A DNA stretch of 32,281 nt, from the NCBI GenBank assembly GCA_029573715.1, contig JAKQDR010000238.1:1-32281 (forward strand), in the 5' to 3' direction. Numbering within the stretch: the first letter of the stretch is position 1; every line of letters begins with the position of its first letter. The notes beneath the pieces are model-generated. The model made no database searches. It saw nothing but the letters and a program-made list of their open reading frames with translations, and was not told where the DNA came from. Positions 23,430-32,221 of the stretch are shown here, piece after piece. The translations under genes and the position numbers were made by a program. This stretch comes from a bacterium (GTDB lineage: Bacteria; Patescibacteriota; Microgenomatia; UBA1406; GWC2-37-13).

Positions 23430-23882
23430 ATGCGAACATCGACAATGAGTTTCAGTTTCTTGTGTATGGCCTATGTCCTTCTGGCGGGGCCACTGGTGCA
23501 TACCCTTAATGCTGAAATGAACACAGAATCTGCAACCAATCCCAAAGTTACTGCAGTTCAAAATATGCGCAAAGAAATTCAACAAGAACGTGAACGACTT
23601 ATGCAAGAAAACAGAGAAAAGCGTATGGAAGTGATTGAGGAAAACAAGATGGAGCGACAAGAATTCCGTAACAAAACGAAAGAGACGCTCAAAGGCTTAA
23701 GCCCGGCGCAACGCAAAGAAGCAATGCCAACAATAGTGCAAGAGCGCAAAGACATGGTGCAGGAAAACATACGTGAACGCAAGGAAGTCCGTCAAGGCAT
23801 TGTGTCATCGCTTCAATCATTTCGGGCTTCTGTGCAGGAGAGATGGCAAAACCTATTTTCCTCCCTATTTGGTAAGAAATAA
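23430..23882 (+). CDS. Secreted coiled-coil protein, unknown function
   Basis: The 150-aa product begins with a probable signal peptide (residues 1-28, ending LVHTLNA before Glu). From about 45 to 130 it is a very highly charged helical stretch of Glu, Arg, Lys and Gln (QQERERLMQENREKRMEVIE; QERKDMVQENIRERKEVRQG), predicted to form a long coiled coil or single alpha-helix. The C-terminus has an amphipathic segment (ERWQNLFSSLFGKK). It recalls small periplasmic stress chaperone-like helical proteins in appearance only; I see no family motif. It has a consensus-like promoter and probably its own terminator at 23893-23943, so it is a monocistronic unit. Confidence 0.72.
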   Translation: MRTSTMSFSFLCMAYVLLAGPLVHTLNAEMNTESATNPKVTAVQNMRKEIQQERERLMQENREKRMEVIEENKMERQEFRNKTKETLKGLSPAQRKEAMPTIVQERKDMVQENIRERKEVRQGIVSSLQSFRASVQERWQNLFSSLFGKK

Positions 23883-23892
23883 AAGAGTGATT

Positions 23893-23943
23893 GTGCTGAC
23901 CACTTAGTCGCCATTGTTGCTGGTGAGCACATTCTTATTTTCG
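23893..23943 (+). terminator. Possible terminator of the coiled-coil gene
   Basis: GTGCT-G-ACCA (23893-23902) can pair with TGGT-G-AGCAC (23921-23930), with one G-G mismatch and an 18-nt loop, followed by the T-rich ATTCTTATTTTCG. It lies in the gap between two convergent genes. The long loop makes it only moderately convincing. Confidence 0.4.
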
Positions 23944-25287
23944 TCACAAGATTATGGCCGCCCCAAGTCCCGCGAGGGCAATGCATGATGCGCTTACAAA
24001 GAACTTGAGGGAAAATTCACGGCTCCCTTGTAAAAATGCATAGGTAGATTTGGACATAAGGTTGACCGCATTGGCTGCAGCAATAACAAGTATTCCTGTT
24101 TCAGCAGTGACTGTCTTGCCCACCAATTCAGCGGTGTTGATGATTACCGCATCAAGCCCAGTAAGTGAAGCGATCATATTACCCGCGACAAATCCCCCAT
24201 CACCAAACAGCATCAGCGCAATCTTTGTGCTTAGCTTTATCACCATAAACAATGCAGCAAACTTTAATGCAGGGCCCAATGAGAATATACTATTGCGCTC
24301 AAGAACCGATTTGGTTTCCGTCATCGGATCAACTTTTTTGCTTCGGTTCAAGGCAAAATACGAACCGGTCGCTAAGGCAACGCCAATAATGACCAGGATA
24401 AATGCCGTTTGTTGGGTGAGGAATAAACTATTGACCGTAGCCAAAAGCACAAACATCTGAAGAAAGCTCGACATATTGGAATACAACGCCGCGGCAACCA
24501 ATTGGTTCACATTATGTGAAGTTTTGCTTTGTAGGGCCAATGATTGGGTGGTTGATGTGGATGAGATAAAGCCGCCCACAACACTGGTAAGTATCCATCC
24601 TCCTTTTTGGCCTACTGTTTTCTCAAGGATATACCCCACAATATCGATACCGGTGATAAGCACCACCACACGCCACACACCCGAAGGGTTAAAAAGTTCA
24701 AGTGTCATAAGACTCATTGAATTGAGGCCGTATGCATCAAGTAGCGTTGAAATAAACGGAATATCAGCGAGAGTTACCCCTCTATTAGGTAGGAAAGGAA
24801 AGATGACTAAAGCGATAATTGCAAAACTCACAAAACCTCGAAACTCATATTCTTTGATGCGATGCACAAATCCTTTTATCGTTTGCTTTGAAGACAAAAT
24901 GAGAATCAGACACACCACCATGGCTATGGTCAGATCCATTGGAAATATTTCCTGGCCGATGATTATGCCAATCAGATAGCTCCACACGACAGCGATATCT
25001 GTTGTAAGCCCATTGTCTTTGGTAAACAGACTCCCAATGATGTAATAGCACATCACAAGAACCAAAAATGCCACTGACACAAGAAGATATGTGCTGAAAT
25101 AATCAACCATAAGCAGCCCTGCGGTAGTGCCTAAGGTTGTGATAAGGGCATAGGTGCGAACACCCAAGCTTCCAACCCCAGATGTAGGTGTTTTATCAGT
25201 CTGACGCTCATACGATTCACGCTCCAGCCCAATTGCAAACCCAATAAGCAGCGATATGATGAGCTTTATGGGGATAGAGAGTTCCAT
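23944..25287 (-). CDS. MgtC/DUF4010 family integral membrane protein
   Basis: The 447-aa protein is almost entirely membrane helices (about a dozen). The N-terminus carries the MgtC-type signature LLIGFAIGLERESYERQ, followed by GVGSLGVRTYALITTLGT. The C-terminal two thirds match DUF4010, including GGFISSTSTTQSLALQSKTS and NAVNLMSKSTYAFLQGSREF near the end. Proteins of this two-part type are widespread in bacteria and archaea; the substrate is unknown, although MgtC itself is connected to magnesium limitation and ATP synthase control. A TTG at 25302 would extend it by five residues; ATG at 25287 (MELSIPIKL) is preferred. It lies 52 nt after the PH-domain gene on the same strand, and the two may form an operon. 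Confidence 0.85.
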   Translation of the reverse strand: MELSIPIKLIISLLIGFAIGLERESYERQTDKTPTSGVGSLGVRTYALITTLGTTAGLLMVDYFSTYLLVSVAFLVLVMCYYIIGSLFTKDNGLTTDIAVVWSYLIGIIIGQEIFPMDLTIAMVVCLILILSSKQTIKGFVHRIKEYEFRGFVSFAIIALVIFPFLPNRGVTLADIPFISTLLDAYGLNSMSLMTLELFNPSGVWRVVVLITGIDIVGYILEKTVGQKGGWILTSVVGGFISSTSTTQSLALQSKTSHNVNQLVAAALYSNMSSFLQMFVLLATVNSLFLTQQTAFILVIIGVALATGSYFALNRSKKVDPMTETKSVLERNSIFSLGPALKFAALFMVIKLSTKIALMLFGDGGFVAGNMIASLTGLDAVIINTAELVGKTVTAETGILVIAAANAVNLMSKSTYAFLQGSREFSLKFFVSASCIALAGLGAAIIL

Positions 25288-25339
25288 AGAGATTTCTGAC
25301 AAAGATATAATTCGAAAAAATTCATTTCACATACACCTA

Positions 25340-25861
25340 TCATCGTTGTTTCCGTATTATTGGGGTGACTTCGGGCTCAATTTCTTGAATGATGGCGGCG
25401 TACTTTCTCGGGTTTGAAATATCCGACAAATACAGATCTTCTTTCAGAACCGGATTAAACAATTTTATGGTTCCATAGTTAAATATCTTGCCAAAAATCC
25501 CTTGAAGCACCGACATAGACTGTAAATTGGCAAGCTCATAAGTACCTGAATATGTTGCTATAACGCCTTTTTTTACAATGACTTCTTTGGGATTAAGCAC
25601 ATAGTAGGTGTTGACCCACTGTAATACAAACATGACAATAAGATACACCCCCACAAACTGCATAATCACCAGCTCAACAGTAAAGAAAATTCCAGGTATC
25701 TCATATTCGAGAATTCCGGCTATCCACAAGCTTACAAATCGAATACTCAAGTGTGCAACAAGAACCAGTATCTCGACAAACACTATTTGGGCAACGAGCA
25801 ACACCGGTGTTTTCCTGACAGTGTACGAATAGCTATTTTGGTGAATTTTTTGTTCTTCCAT
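25340..25861 (-). CDS. PH-domain (YdbS-like, bPH2) membrane protein
   Basis: The 173-aa product begins MEEQKIHQNSYSYTVRKTP, then has two hydrophobic segments (about 19-53 and 60-90). A C-terminal bacterial PH-like domain follows, recognisable by TYYVLNPKEVIVKKGVIATY and YELANLQSMSVLQGIFGKIFNYGTIKL. YdbS/YdbT-type proteins sit in the membrane with the domain in the cytoplasm; their role is poorly known. The frame is open to 25930, but the extra 23 residues are hydrophobic, have no conserved counterpart and extend towards the tRNA gene, so ATG at 25861 is chosen. It is downstream of and codirectional with tRNA-Tyr (117 nt) and may be read from the same promoter. Confidence 0.82.
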   Translation of the reverse strand: MEEQKIHQNSYSYTVRKTPVLLVAQIVFVEILVLVAHLSIRFVSLWIAGILEYEIPGIFFTVELVIMQFVGVYLIVMFVLQWVNTYYVLNPKEVIVKKGVIATYSGTYELANLQSMSVLQGIFGKIFNYGTIKLFNPVLKEDLYLSDISNPRKYAAIIQEIEPEVTPIIRKQR

Positions 25862-25977
25862 AATTTTGACACAGCCAATCACGCAAATCAAAGTTGATAA
25901 AAGATGTGACAAAACTAGTGTAGATGCCACATATTCGGCACGTTGTACAACTGGCTCGCACTGAGCTTGTCGAAATG

Positions 25978-26061
25978 TCCAGAGGGGAGGATTCGAACCT
26001 CCGTAGGGAAATTCCCGACAGATTTACAGTCTGTTGCGATTGGCCACTCCGCCACCTCTGG
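25978..26061 (-). tRNA. tRNA-Tyr (anticodon GTA)
   Basis: On the minus strand the gene begins CCAGAGG at 26061. The acceptor stem pairs perfectly with CCTCTGG (25985-25979), followed by discriminator A at 25978. The anticodon stem-loop is CAGA-CTGTAAA-TCTG, with anticodon GTA. A long variable arm (CGGGAATTTCCCTA) makes it class II, as expected for bacterial tRNA-Tyr. The T arm is GGAGG-TTCGAAT-CCTCC. The CCA end is not encoded. Confidence 0.97.
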
Positions 26062-26181
26062 TTAAATAGATACAAAGTCCCTCATGTTTCATCGATGCCA
26101 AGAGAAAAAATATCACGCACTTCGCACAAATTCCCAACATAGTTATATTGATTCTAGTAGTCAAAACAGCAAATGGGTGCC

Positions 26182-26210
26182 TAGACTTTCACTCGTTGGT
26201 ACGCTAATAT
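26182..26210 (+). promoter_or_regulatory. Promoter of the anchored extracytoplasmic gene, leaderless
   Basis: TAGACT (26182-26187) and TAATAT (26205-26210) are 17 nt apart. The expected start point is 26217, the A of the start codon. Confidence 0.6.
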
Positions 26211-26216
26211 TATACC

Positions 26217-27458
26217 ATGACGCTTACTGAGTTCGCATATTATTTGCGCAAATATTCACCGCTTGCTGTGCTTTTTGTAATCGTCATCCTCATATTTTTC
26301 CTAACCTTCAAAATCGTTGAAATTGCACGCCCTGAGGCTCCTGTGTCTGTTGCCCCCACCCCAACCCCGGCATTTGGTCAACTCCCTGCGATCACCATAG
26401 CAAGCGCACGCGCGCTCCCCCAATCTATGGAATATGTGATGGAAACACTTGAGGGAGTTCCGCTTACCGCAACATCCTCCGCGCACATTTTTTTTGTTCC
26501 GAAACAAACACCTAATTTGGGATTTCGGGAAAAAGCTAATGTAATTGCAAAAGCCCTGCAATTTGATGTAGAGGTAATGACCTCCCGATTAAACCCAGAT
26601 GATGAAACGTTCACGCTCGTAGATCGTGCCAAACGGCTCATTGTGCATATCGACAATTTCAACTTTACATACGCTCAAGAGCTCGACTCCACCGTCAATG
26701 ATTATTTGGCGTCAATGGTGATGCCCGATGAACAAGTCATTAAGAGCAAAGCGCAAGATATCATGCGTAAGCTCAATCGATATCCCCCTGCGCTCGCCCA
26801 AGCCACACATGTTATCACCTACATCGCCTATCGGGTGGACACCGAAACAGGCGGAAGTGTTGCACAAATCGTGCGTAGCCCCCAAGAAGCAAACATGGTG
26901 CATGTCGATTTTTTCCTTCCTCCCATTCACAATGTCGAAGTGGTCACCGAAGATTTCATCAGCTCACCCAACCGAGTTGTCTTTATCCCTCAGCGCACGA
27001 ACGATGATTTCGTGATTAAAGCTCAGGTTGCTGTGTATGAACATTCAGAAGTGCAAAGCAGTGTGTATCCGCTCAAGACGGGCGATCAGGTGTTTGCGGA
27101 TTTACAAGCCGGCAAGGGGTTGCTCATTCAAGGTTTTGATAAAATTGGGGGCAAGAAAAGGGTGGGTATTAGAAAGATGTATCTTGCGTATCTTGCACCA
27201 TCAGTTTATGCTCCTTATTTGCAACCGATTTATGTGTTTATAGGTGATGATGATTTTGTGGCATATGTCCCGGCCGTATTAGACTCGTGGATACAACCAC
27301 TTCAAACACCAGACCCCATCCCTCCGACCAACCCTCCCGAAAGACCACCAACACAACCTCCTACTCCAACGGTTGTTAAGGCAACCGCAGAACCAACTGC
27401 CATCCCTACAGAAACACAAGATATCCCTACCTCAGTCCCCATCCCCATACGCCGCTGA
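26217..27458 (+). CDS. Membrane-anchored extracytoplasmic protein with Pro/Thr-rich tail
   Basis: The 413-aa product has one N-terminal membrane helix (about 17-36: LAVLFVIVILIFFLTFKIVE) and a short Pro linker. A mixed alpha/beta outer domain follows (about 55-355), and then a 55-residue tail of Pro, Thr and Glu (PPTNPPERPPTQPPTPTVVK). The end of the domain (AGKGLLIQGFDKIGGKKRVG, LQPIYVFIGDDDFVAYVPAV) is reminiscent of the YycH/YycI-type fold of extracytoplasmic regulators, but this is a weak visual similarity. Low-complexity Pro/Thr tails often span or attach to the wall. I do not know the function. The next gene, a glycosyltransferase, starts 49 nt later with its own promoter. Confidence 0.7.
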   Translation: MTLTEFAYYLRKYSPLAVLFVIVILIFFLTFKIVEIARPEAPVSVAPTPTPAFGQLPAITIASARALPQSMEYVMETLEGVPLTATSSAHIFFVPKQTPNLGFREKANVIAKALQFDVEVMTSRLNPDDETFTLVDRAKRLIVHIDNFNFTYAQELDSTVNDYLASMVMPDEQVIKSKAQDIMRKLNRYPPALAQATHVITYIAYRVDTETGGSVAQIVRSPQEANMVHVDFFLPPIHNVEVVTEDFISSPNRVVFIPQRTNDDFVIKAQVAVYEHSEVQSSVYPLKTGDQVFADLQAGKGLLIQGFDKIGGKKRVGIRKMYLAYLAPSVYAPYLQPIYVFIGDDDFVAYVPAVLDSWIQPLQTPDPIPPTNPPERPPTQPPTPTVVKATAEPTAIPTETQDIPTSVPIPIRR

Positions 27459-27470
27459 TCCGACGGACGC

Positions 27471-27499
27471 TTGAGATACCAAGACTCCCATGCTATGCT
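27471..27499 (+). promoter_or_regulatory. Promoter of the GT-C glycosyltransferase gene
   Basis: TTGAGA (27471-27476) and TATGCT (27494-27499) are 17 nt apart. The start point would be about 27506, two bases before the ATG at 27508. Confidence 0.65.
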
Positions 27500-27507
27500 A
27501 CGGCCTG

Positions 27508-28824
27508 ATGGCCGCATCACACCAGAAAAAACATCATACAGTTGTCACATGGGTTCGCCATCACTACGCATGGTTTGTGTTTGGCGCACTGGTGACCATT
27601 GGAATGTATCTGCGATTTTGGAACTTTGAATATGCTTTCGAATATGGATGGGATCAGGCGCGCGATGCCTGGAAAATCAGAGATATCCTTGGAGGAACGT
27701 TTGTCCTCGATGGCCCACGCACCGGTGTGGGTAGTTTCTTTTTGGGCCCGTTATGGTTTTATTACCTGGCACCCTTTTATCATCTCACCAAACTTGACCC
27801 TATCGGTGCAATGTGGGGAAATATCGTGGTAAATATCGGCAATTTCTTTATCTTCTTCCTCGTCAGCAAACGTATCTGGGGAGAAAAATTCGCGCTGCTT
27901 GCGACATACATCTTTGCGGTGAATGGGTATCTTATAGATATAACCAAAACCCCATGGAATGTGTCGCCCGTATTTGGAGTGAGTGCACTTATATTCTATT
28001 GCATTCATGAAATCGTCATGCGAGAAAAGTATAAGCTGGTGTTTCCGCTTGCCTTCCTGACGGGGCTTTTTACTCAATTGCATTTTGCGGTAGTGTTTTT
28101 GCCTCCCATTATTCTTCTCTCTTTTATTTTTGTAAAACGCAAATGGCATCTTATTACAATGAGTGTGGCAAGTCTGCCGCTCTTTCTGGTTTGGTTTGTG
28201 CCCCTCATATTTCTTGATATGCAGTGGAAGGGCGACAATACGAGCTGGTTTCAGCGATTTCTAAGCGAATACATCATCGATGGGTTTTATGTGCGATTTT
28301 TCTTGTTCCGCATACACGATGCATTCGTGCAGTTTGAGCGCGTGCTTGCAATACCGCACACGATTGCGTGGGGCAAGTTTGTTGTGCCTGTCATCTTTGC
28401 GATGGTAACGCTCAAAGTTTCTCGCACAGAGAAGATTCGCAATATCCTCATGGGGCTGTGGTTTCTGGTGCCGGCATGTGTGTATACGCTGTATTCCGGG
28501 ACTACTTCTGAGTACTATGTCCTTTTGAATGCGCCCATAGCGATATATATCACAATATATCTCGCACAAAAACTATGGCGATCTTCTTTGAAACTCCGAC
28601 ATGTTTTCATTCTCATTGGTATCGTAGTTATTGCATTTTACACCCACCGGACATCAGCAAATCATTGGATAAAACCAACGGAGGGAGGGCTCGCCAGACA
28701 AAAATCCGAAACACGCAAATGCATCGAGGGTGGATGTGTGAAGGAATACAATCTCGGATTTATCGACTCATATCTCTACAGCACGTGGACCGATCCAAAG
28801 TATATAGACTATCCGAAACAATGA
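27508..28824 (+). CDS. GT-C glycosyltransferase (family 39/ArnT-like), integral membrane
   Basis: The 438-aa protein has about ten membrane helices and the layout of lipid-linked-sugar glycosyltransferases (dolichyl-phosphate-mannose/ArnT type, GT39/GT83). After the first helix (WFVFGALVTIGMYLRFW) comes the first outer loop with the acidic motif FEYGWDQARDAWKIRDIL, whose Asp-Gln-Ala-Arg is the likely catalytic region. Next is RTGVGSFFLGPLWFYYLAPF, typical of the family. The C-terminal 60 residues are soluble, with two Cys (KCIEGGCVKE). It would transfer a sugar from a polyprenyl-phosphate carrier to a protein or glycolipid outside the membrane; donor and acceptor are unknown. The start at 27508 rather than 27490 is set by the promoter position. 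Confidence 0.82.
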   Translation: MAASHQKKHHTVVTWVRHHYAWFVFGALVTIGMYLRFWNFEYAFEYGWDQARDAWKIRDILGGTFVLDGPRTGVGSFFLGPLWFYYLAPFYHLTKLDPIGAMWGNIVVNIGNFFIFFLVSKRIWGEKFALLATYIFAVNGYLIDITKTPWNVSPVFGVSALIFYCIHEIVMREKYKLVFPLAFLTGLFTQLHFAVVFLPPIILLSFIFVKRKWHLITMSVASLPLFLVWFVPLIFLDMQWKGDNTSWFQRFLSEYIIDGFYVRFFLFRIHDAFVQFERVLAIPHTIAWGKFVVPVIFAMVTLKVSRTEKIRNILMGLWFLVPACVYTLYSGTTSEYYVLLNAPIAIYITIYLAQKLWRSSLKLRHVFILIGIVVIAFYTHRTSANHWIKPTEGGLARQKSETRKCIEGGCVKEYNLGFIDSYLYSTWTDPKYIDYPKQ

Positions 28825-28849
28825 AAAGCCGCGCCCGAAGGCGCGGCTT
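28825..28849. terminator. Strong hairpin between convergent genes
   Basis: AAGCCGCGCC-CGAA-GGCGCGGCTT is a perfect 10-bp stem with a tetraloop (28826-28849), directly after the glycosyltransferase stop and 24 bp before the groEL stop. An A-run on the left serves as a short T-run for minus-strand transcripts. On the plus strand the following sequence (ACTACATTTCC) is less T-rich. It probably ends both transcripts. Confidence 0.75.
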
Positions 28850-28873
28850 ACTACATTTCCTCTTCACGATGTA

Positions 28874-30517
<1,644 letters not shown>

Positions 30518-30547
30518 CTAAAATTAAATGTTAATGATATATCTGTG

Positions 30548-30847
30548 TTAGCCAACTATTGCCATCACATCTTTTTGCTCCATGAGCATGTATTCCACAC
30601 CGTCTACTTTAATTTCATTTCCTCCCCATTTTTTATAGACCACTTTGTCTCCTACTTTCACAATCATTTTATTGTCGCGCCCATCCTCACTGCCGAATCC
30701 GGGCCCAACCGCCAGAACTTCACCCATCTGCGACTGTTTTTCCTGCGCAGTATCGGGGATAACAATGCCCGATGCAGTCTTGGTCTCTGCCTGCAACGGC
30801 TTAATCAGAACATACGAAAACAATGGCTGTATTTTGGTTTGTGCCAT
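30548..30847 (-). CDS. groES: 10 kDa co-chaperonin GroES
   Basis: GroES caps the GroEL ring. The 99-aa product has the family features: an N-terminal strand IQPLFSYVLIKPL, the mobile loop ETKTASGIVIPDTA, the roof region EVLAVGPG and the final GVEYMLMEQKDVMAIVG. The leader from the predicted start point to the ATG is about 41 nt, one of the longer leaders in the window. It is the first gene of the groES-groEL operon. Confidence 0.97.
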   Translation of the reverse strand: MAQTKIQPLFSYVLIKPLQAETKTASGIVIPDTAQEKQSQMGEVLAVGPGFGSEDGRDNKMIVKVGDKVVYKKWGGNEIKVDGVEYMLMEQKDVMAIVG

Positions 30848-30894
30848 AGTGTTACTTGAAATAAACTGTTAATAAACAAATCAGAATTAAGCAG

Positions 30895-30943
30895 ATAATA
30901 GCGTAGAGTGCTAACGTTGTCAAGTGGGATGTGCGAGTGCTAA
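30895..30943 (-). promoter_or_regulatory. groESL promoter with two directly repeated CIRCE half-sites
   Basis: On the minus strand a perfect -35 TTGACA (30923-30918) and a -10 TATTAT (30900-30895) are exactly 17 nt apart. TTAGCACTC, the left half of the HrcA operator CIRCE, occurs twice in the same orientation: at 30943-30935 upstream of the -35, and at 30914-30906 inside the spacer. The normal right half GAGTGCTAA is missing nine bases further in both cases. After the second copy ATCTGCTTA matches it at only five of nine positions. Confidence 0.8.
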
Positions 30944-30968
30944 TTAGGAAATATTTTCACACTCGTGG

Positions 30969-30997
30969 TTGATGTGAGTACGCAAATGTACTACACT
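30969..30997 (+). promoter_or_regulatory. Promoter of the Lon-like ATPase gene
   Basis: TTGATG (30969-30974) and TACACT (30992-30997) are 17 nt apart, giving a start near 31004 and a leader of about 16 nt. It is divergent from the groESL promoter, 25 bp away from the nearer CIRCE half-site. Confidence 0.6.
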
Positions 30998-31019
30998 ACT
31001 ACAGACACTATCAAACTCT

Positions 31020-32084
31020 ATGAACCCCCTCGCTGGCACCATCAAAAAGCTTCAAGACATGATCGTGGCTCATCCCGATGTGCCGGAGGCCCTCAAAATG
31101 CGTGGATTTGAGCAGCTTGCGCGTGCCGCGCTTTCGATGCAATACGGAGGCAATGGGGCGAGTTTTGAAATCGTGGAAAAATACATTGAGTTTATGTGTC
31201 AGCTCCCGTGGAACGTTGAATCTGCAGATAATCTAGACATCGCGAAAGCCCACCAAGTCATTGATTCCAAACATTATGGACTTCCCAAAGTGAAAGAGCG
31301 CATGATGGAGTATTTGGCATCAGTAATACTCGTCAAAAAAGAAAACCCCCGCGCCATATTTCGTGCCCCCTCCCTTTTATTTGTAGGGCTTGCCGGCACC
31401 GGCAAAACCACCTTTGCTCATATCATTGCAGAAACGCTGGGGAGAAAATCGTATCTTATTCCCTTTGGGGGGTTGTCGCAAGCACTAGATTTACGCGGCT
31501 ACAGCAAGACAAGTCCCTATGCCCAGCCCGGCCTTATCCTGAAGGCGCTTGCCCACTGTGGCTCTCGCAACCCCGTCATTATTCTCGATGAGCTTGATCG
31601 CGGCCATGGGAATGATGGTGCCGGCATTATGGGAGCACTTCTTGAAATACTTGATCATAACCAAAATGCGACATTCACCGACTATTTCCTCGATTATCCA
31701 TTCAACCTCTCGCAAGTCATGTTTATCGGCACCGCAAACAACACCCGCGAGATTTCAACTGCGGTGCTTGACCGCATGGAAATTATTGAGATGCCCACCT
31801 ACAACGATCAAGAAAAAATTGCTATTGGTAAAACATATGTACTCCCCCGCGAAGCACAAGAAGCCGGACTTAAATCCGAACAGCTCGTCATTGATGATGA
31901 CGTGTGGCCAAAGCTCGTGCGCCCACTTGGGTTTGAGCCAGGCATCCGAAGCCTTGAGCGGCTCATCGAGAGTGTGGTGCGCAAGGTGGCACTTCATATT
32001 GTGTCCCACGATTATGACTCTGTGCGCATCACCACTGAAAACATGTACAACTATGTTGACATGACCTTTGCATCAAATTCATAG
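31020..32084 (+). CDS. Lon-type AAA+ ATPase module without protease domain
   Basis: The 354-aa product aligns by eye with the ATPase part of Lon protease. It has the helical region before the ATPase (EKYIEFMCQLPW, HYGLPKVKERMMEYLA), Walker A GLAGTGKT (123-130), the Lon-specific LRGYSKTSPYAQPG region, Walker B IILDELDR (187-194), LLEILDHNQNATFTDYFLDYPFNLSQ-type sequence, sensor 1 TAN (238-240), arginine finger DRMEII (251-256) and sensor 2 GIRSLER (308-314). The N-terminal substrate-binding LON domain and the C-terminal Ser-Lys protease domain are absent. The gene ends cleanly at 32084, and 66 nt later a tRNA begins, so it is not a truncated window-edge gene. It may be an unfoldase or remodelling factor. 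Confidence 0.85.
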   Translation: MNPLAGTIKKLQDMIVAHPDVPEALKMRGFEQLARAALSMQYGGNGASFEIVEKYIEFMCQLPWNVESADNLDIAKAHQVIDSKHYGLPKVKERMMEYLASVILVKKENPRAIFRAPSLLFVGLAGTGKTTFAHIIAETLGRKSYLIPFGGLSQALDLRGYSKTSPYAQPGLILKALAHCGSRNPVIILDELDRGHGNDGAGIMGALLEILDHNQNATFTDYFLDYPFNLSQVMFIGTANNTREISTAVLDRMEIIEMPTYNDQEKIAIGKTYVLPREAQEAGLKSEQLVIDDDVWPKLVRPLGFEPGIRSLERLIESVVRKVALHIVSHDYDSVRITTENMYNYVDMTFASNS

Positions 32085-32149
32085 TCCTGACACTTACCCA
32101 CCCAATGCTTCAACTGTTTGATAAAATTGCCTGATTGAGTAAAAACTGT

Positions 32150-32221
32150 GGTCCGTTGGCGAAGTGGAAACGCGGGAGTCTGCAAAACTTCTATGCGCCG
32201 GTTCGATTCCGGCACGGACCT
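32150..32221 (+). tRNA. tRNA-Cys (anticodon GCA)
   Basis: The acceptor stem GGTCCGT (32150-32156) pairs perfectly with ACGGACC (32214-32220), followed by discriminator T, the Cys identity base. The anticodon stem-loop is GGAGT-CTGCAAA-ACTTC, with anticodon GCA. The T arm is GCCGG-TTCGATT-CCGGC. The CCA end is not encoded. The remaining 60 bases to the window end hold nothing I can identify. Confidence 0.97.

Noticed and set aside
27490-27507. Upstream ATG of the GT-C gene (MLCYGL)
   Set aside because: It overlaps the -10 hexamer at 27494-27499; the next in-frame ATG at 27508 fits the promoter.
28825-28849. GC-rich hairpin as a mobile repeat
   Set aside because: Its position between two converging stop codons is fully explained by a terminator, and I see no second copy in the window.
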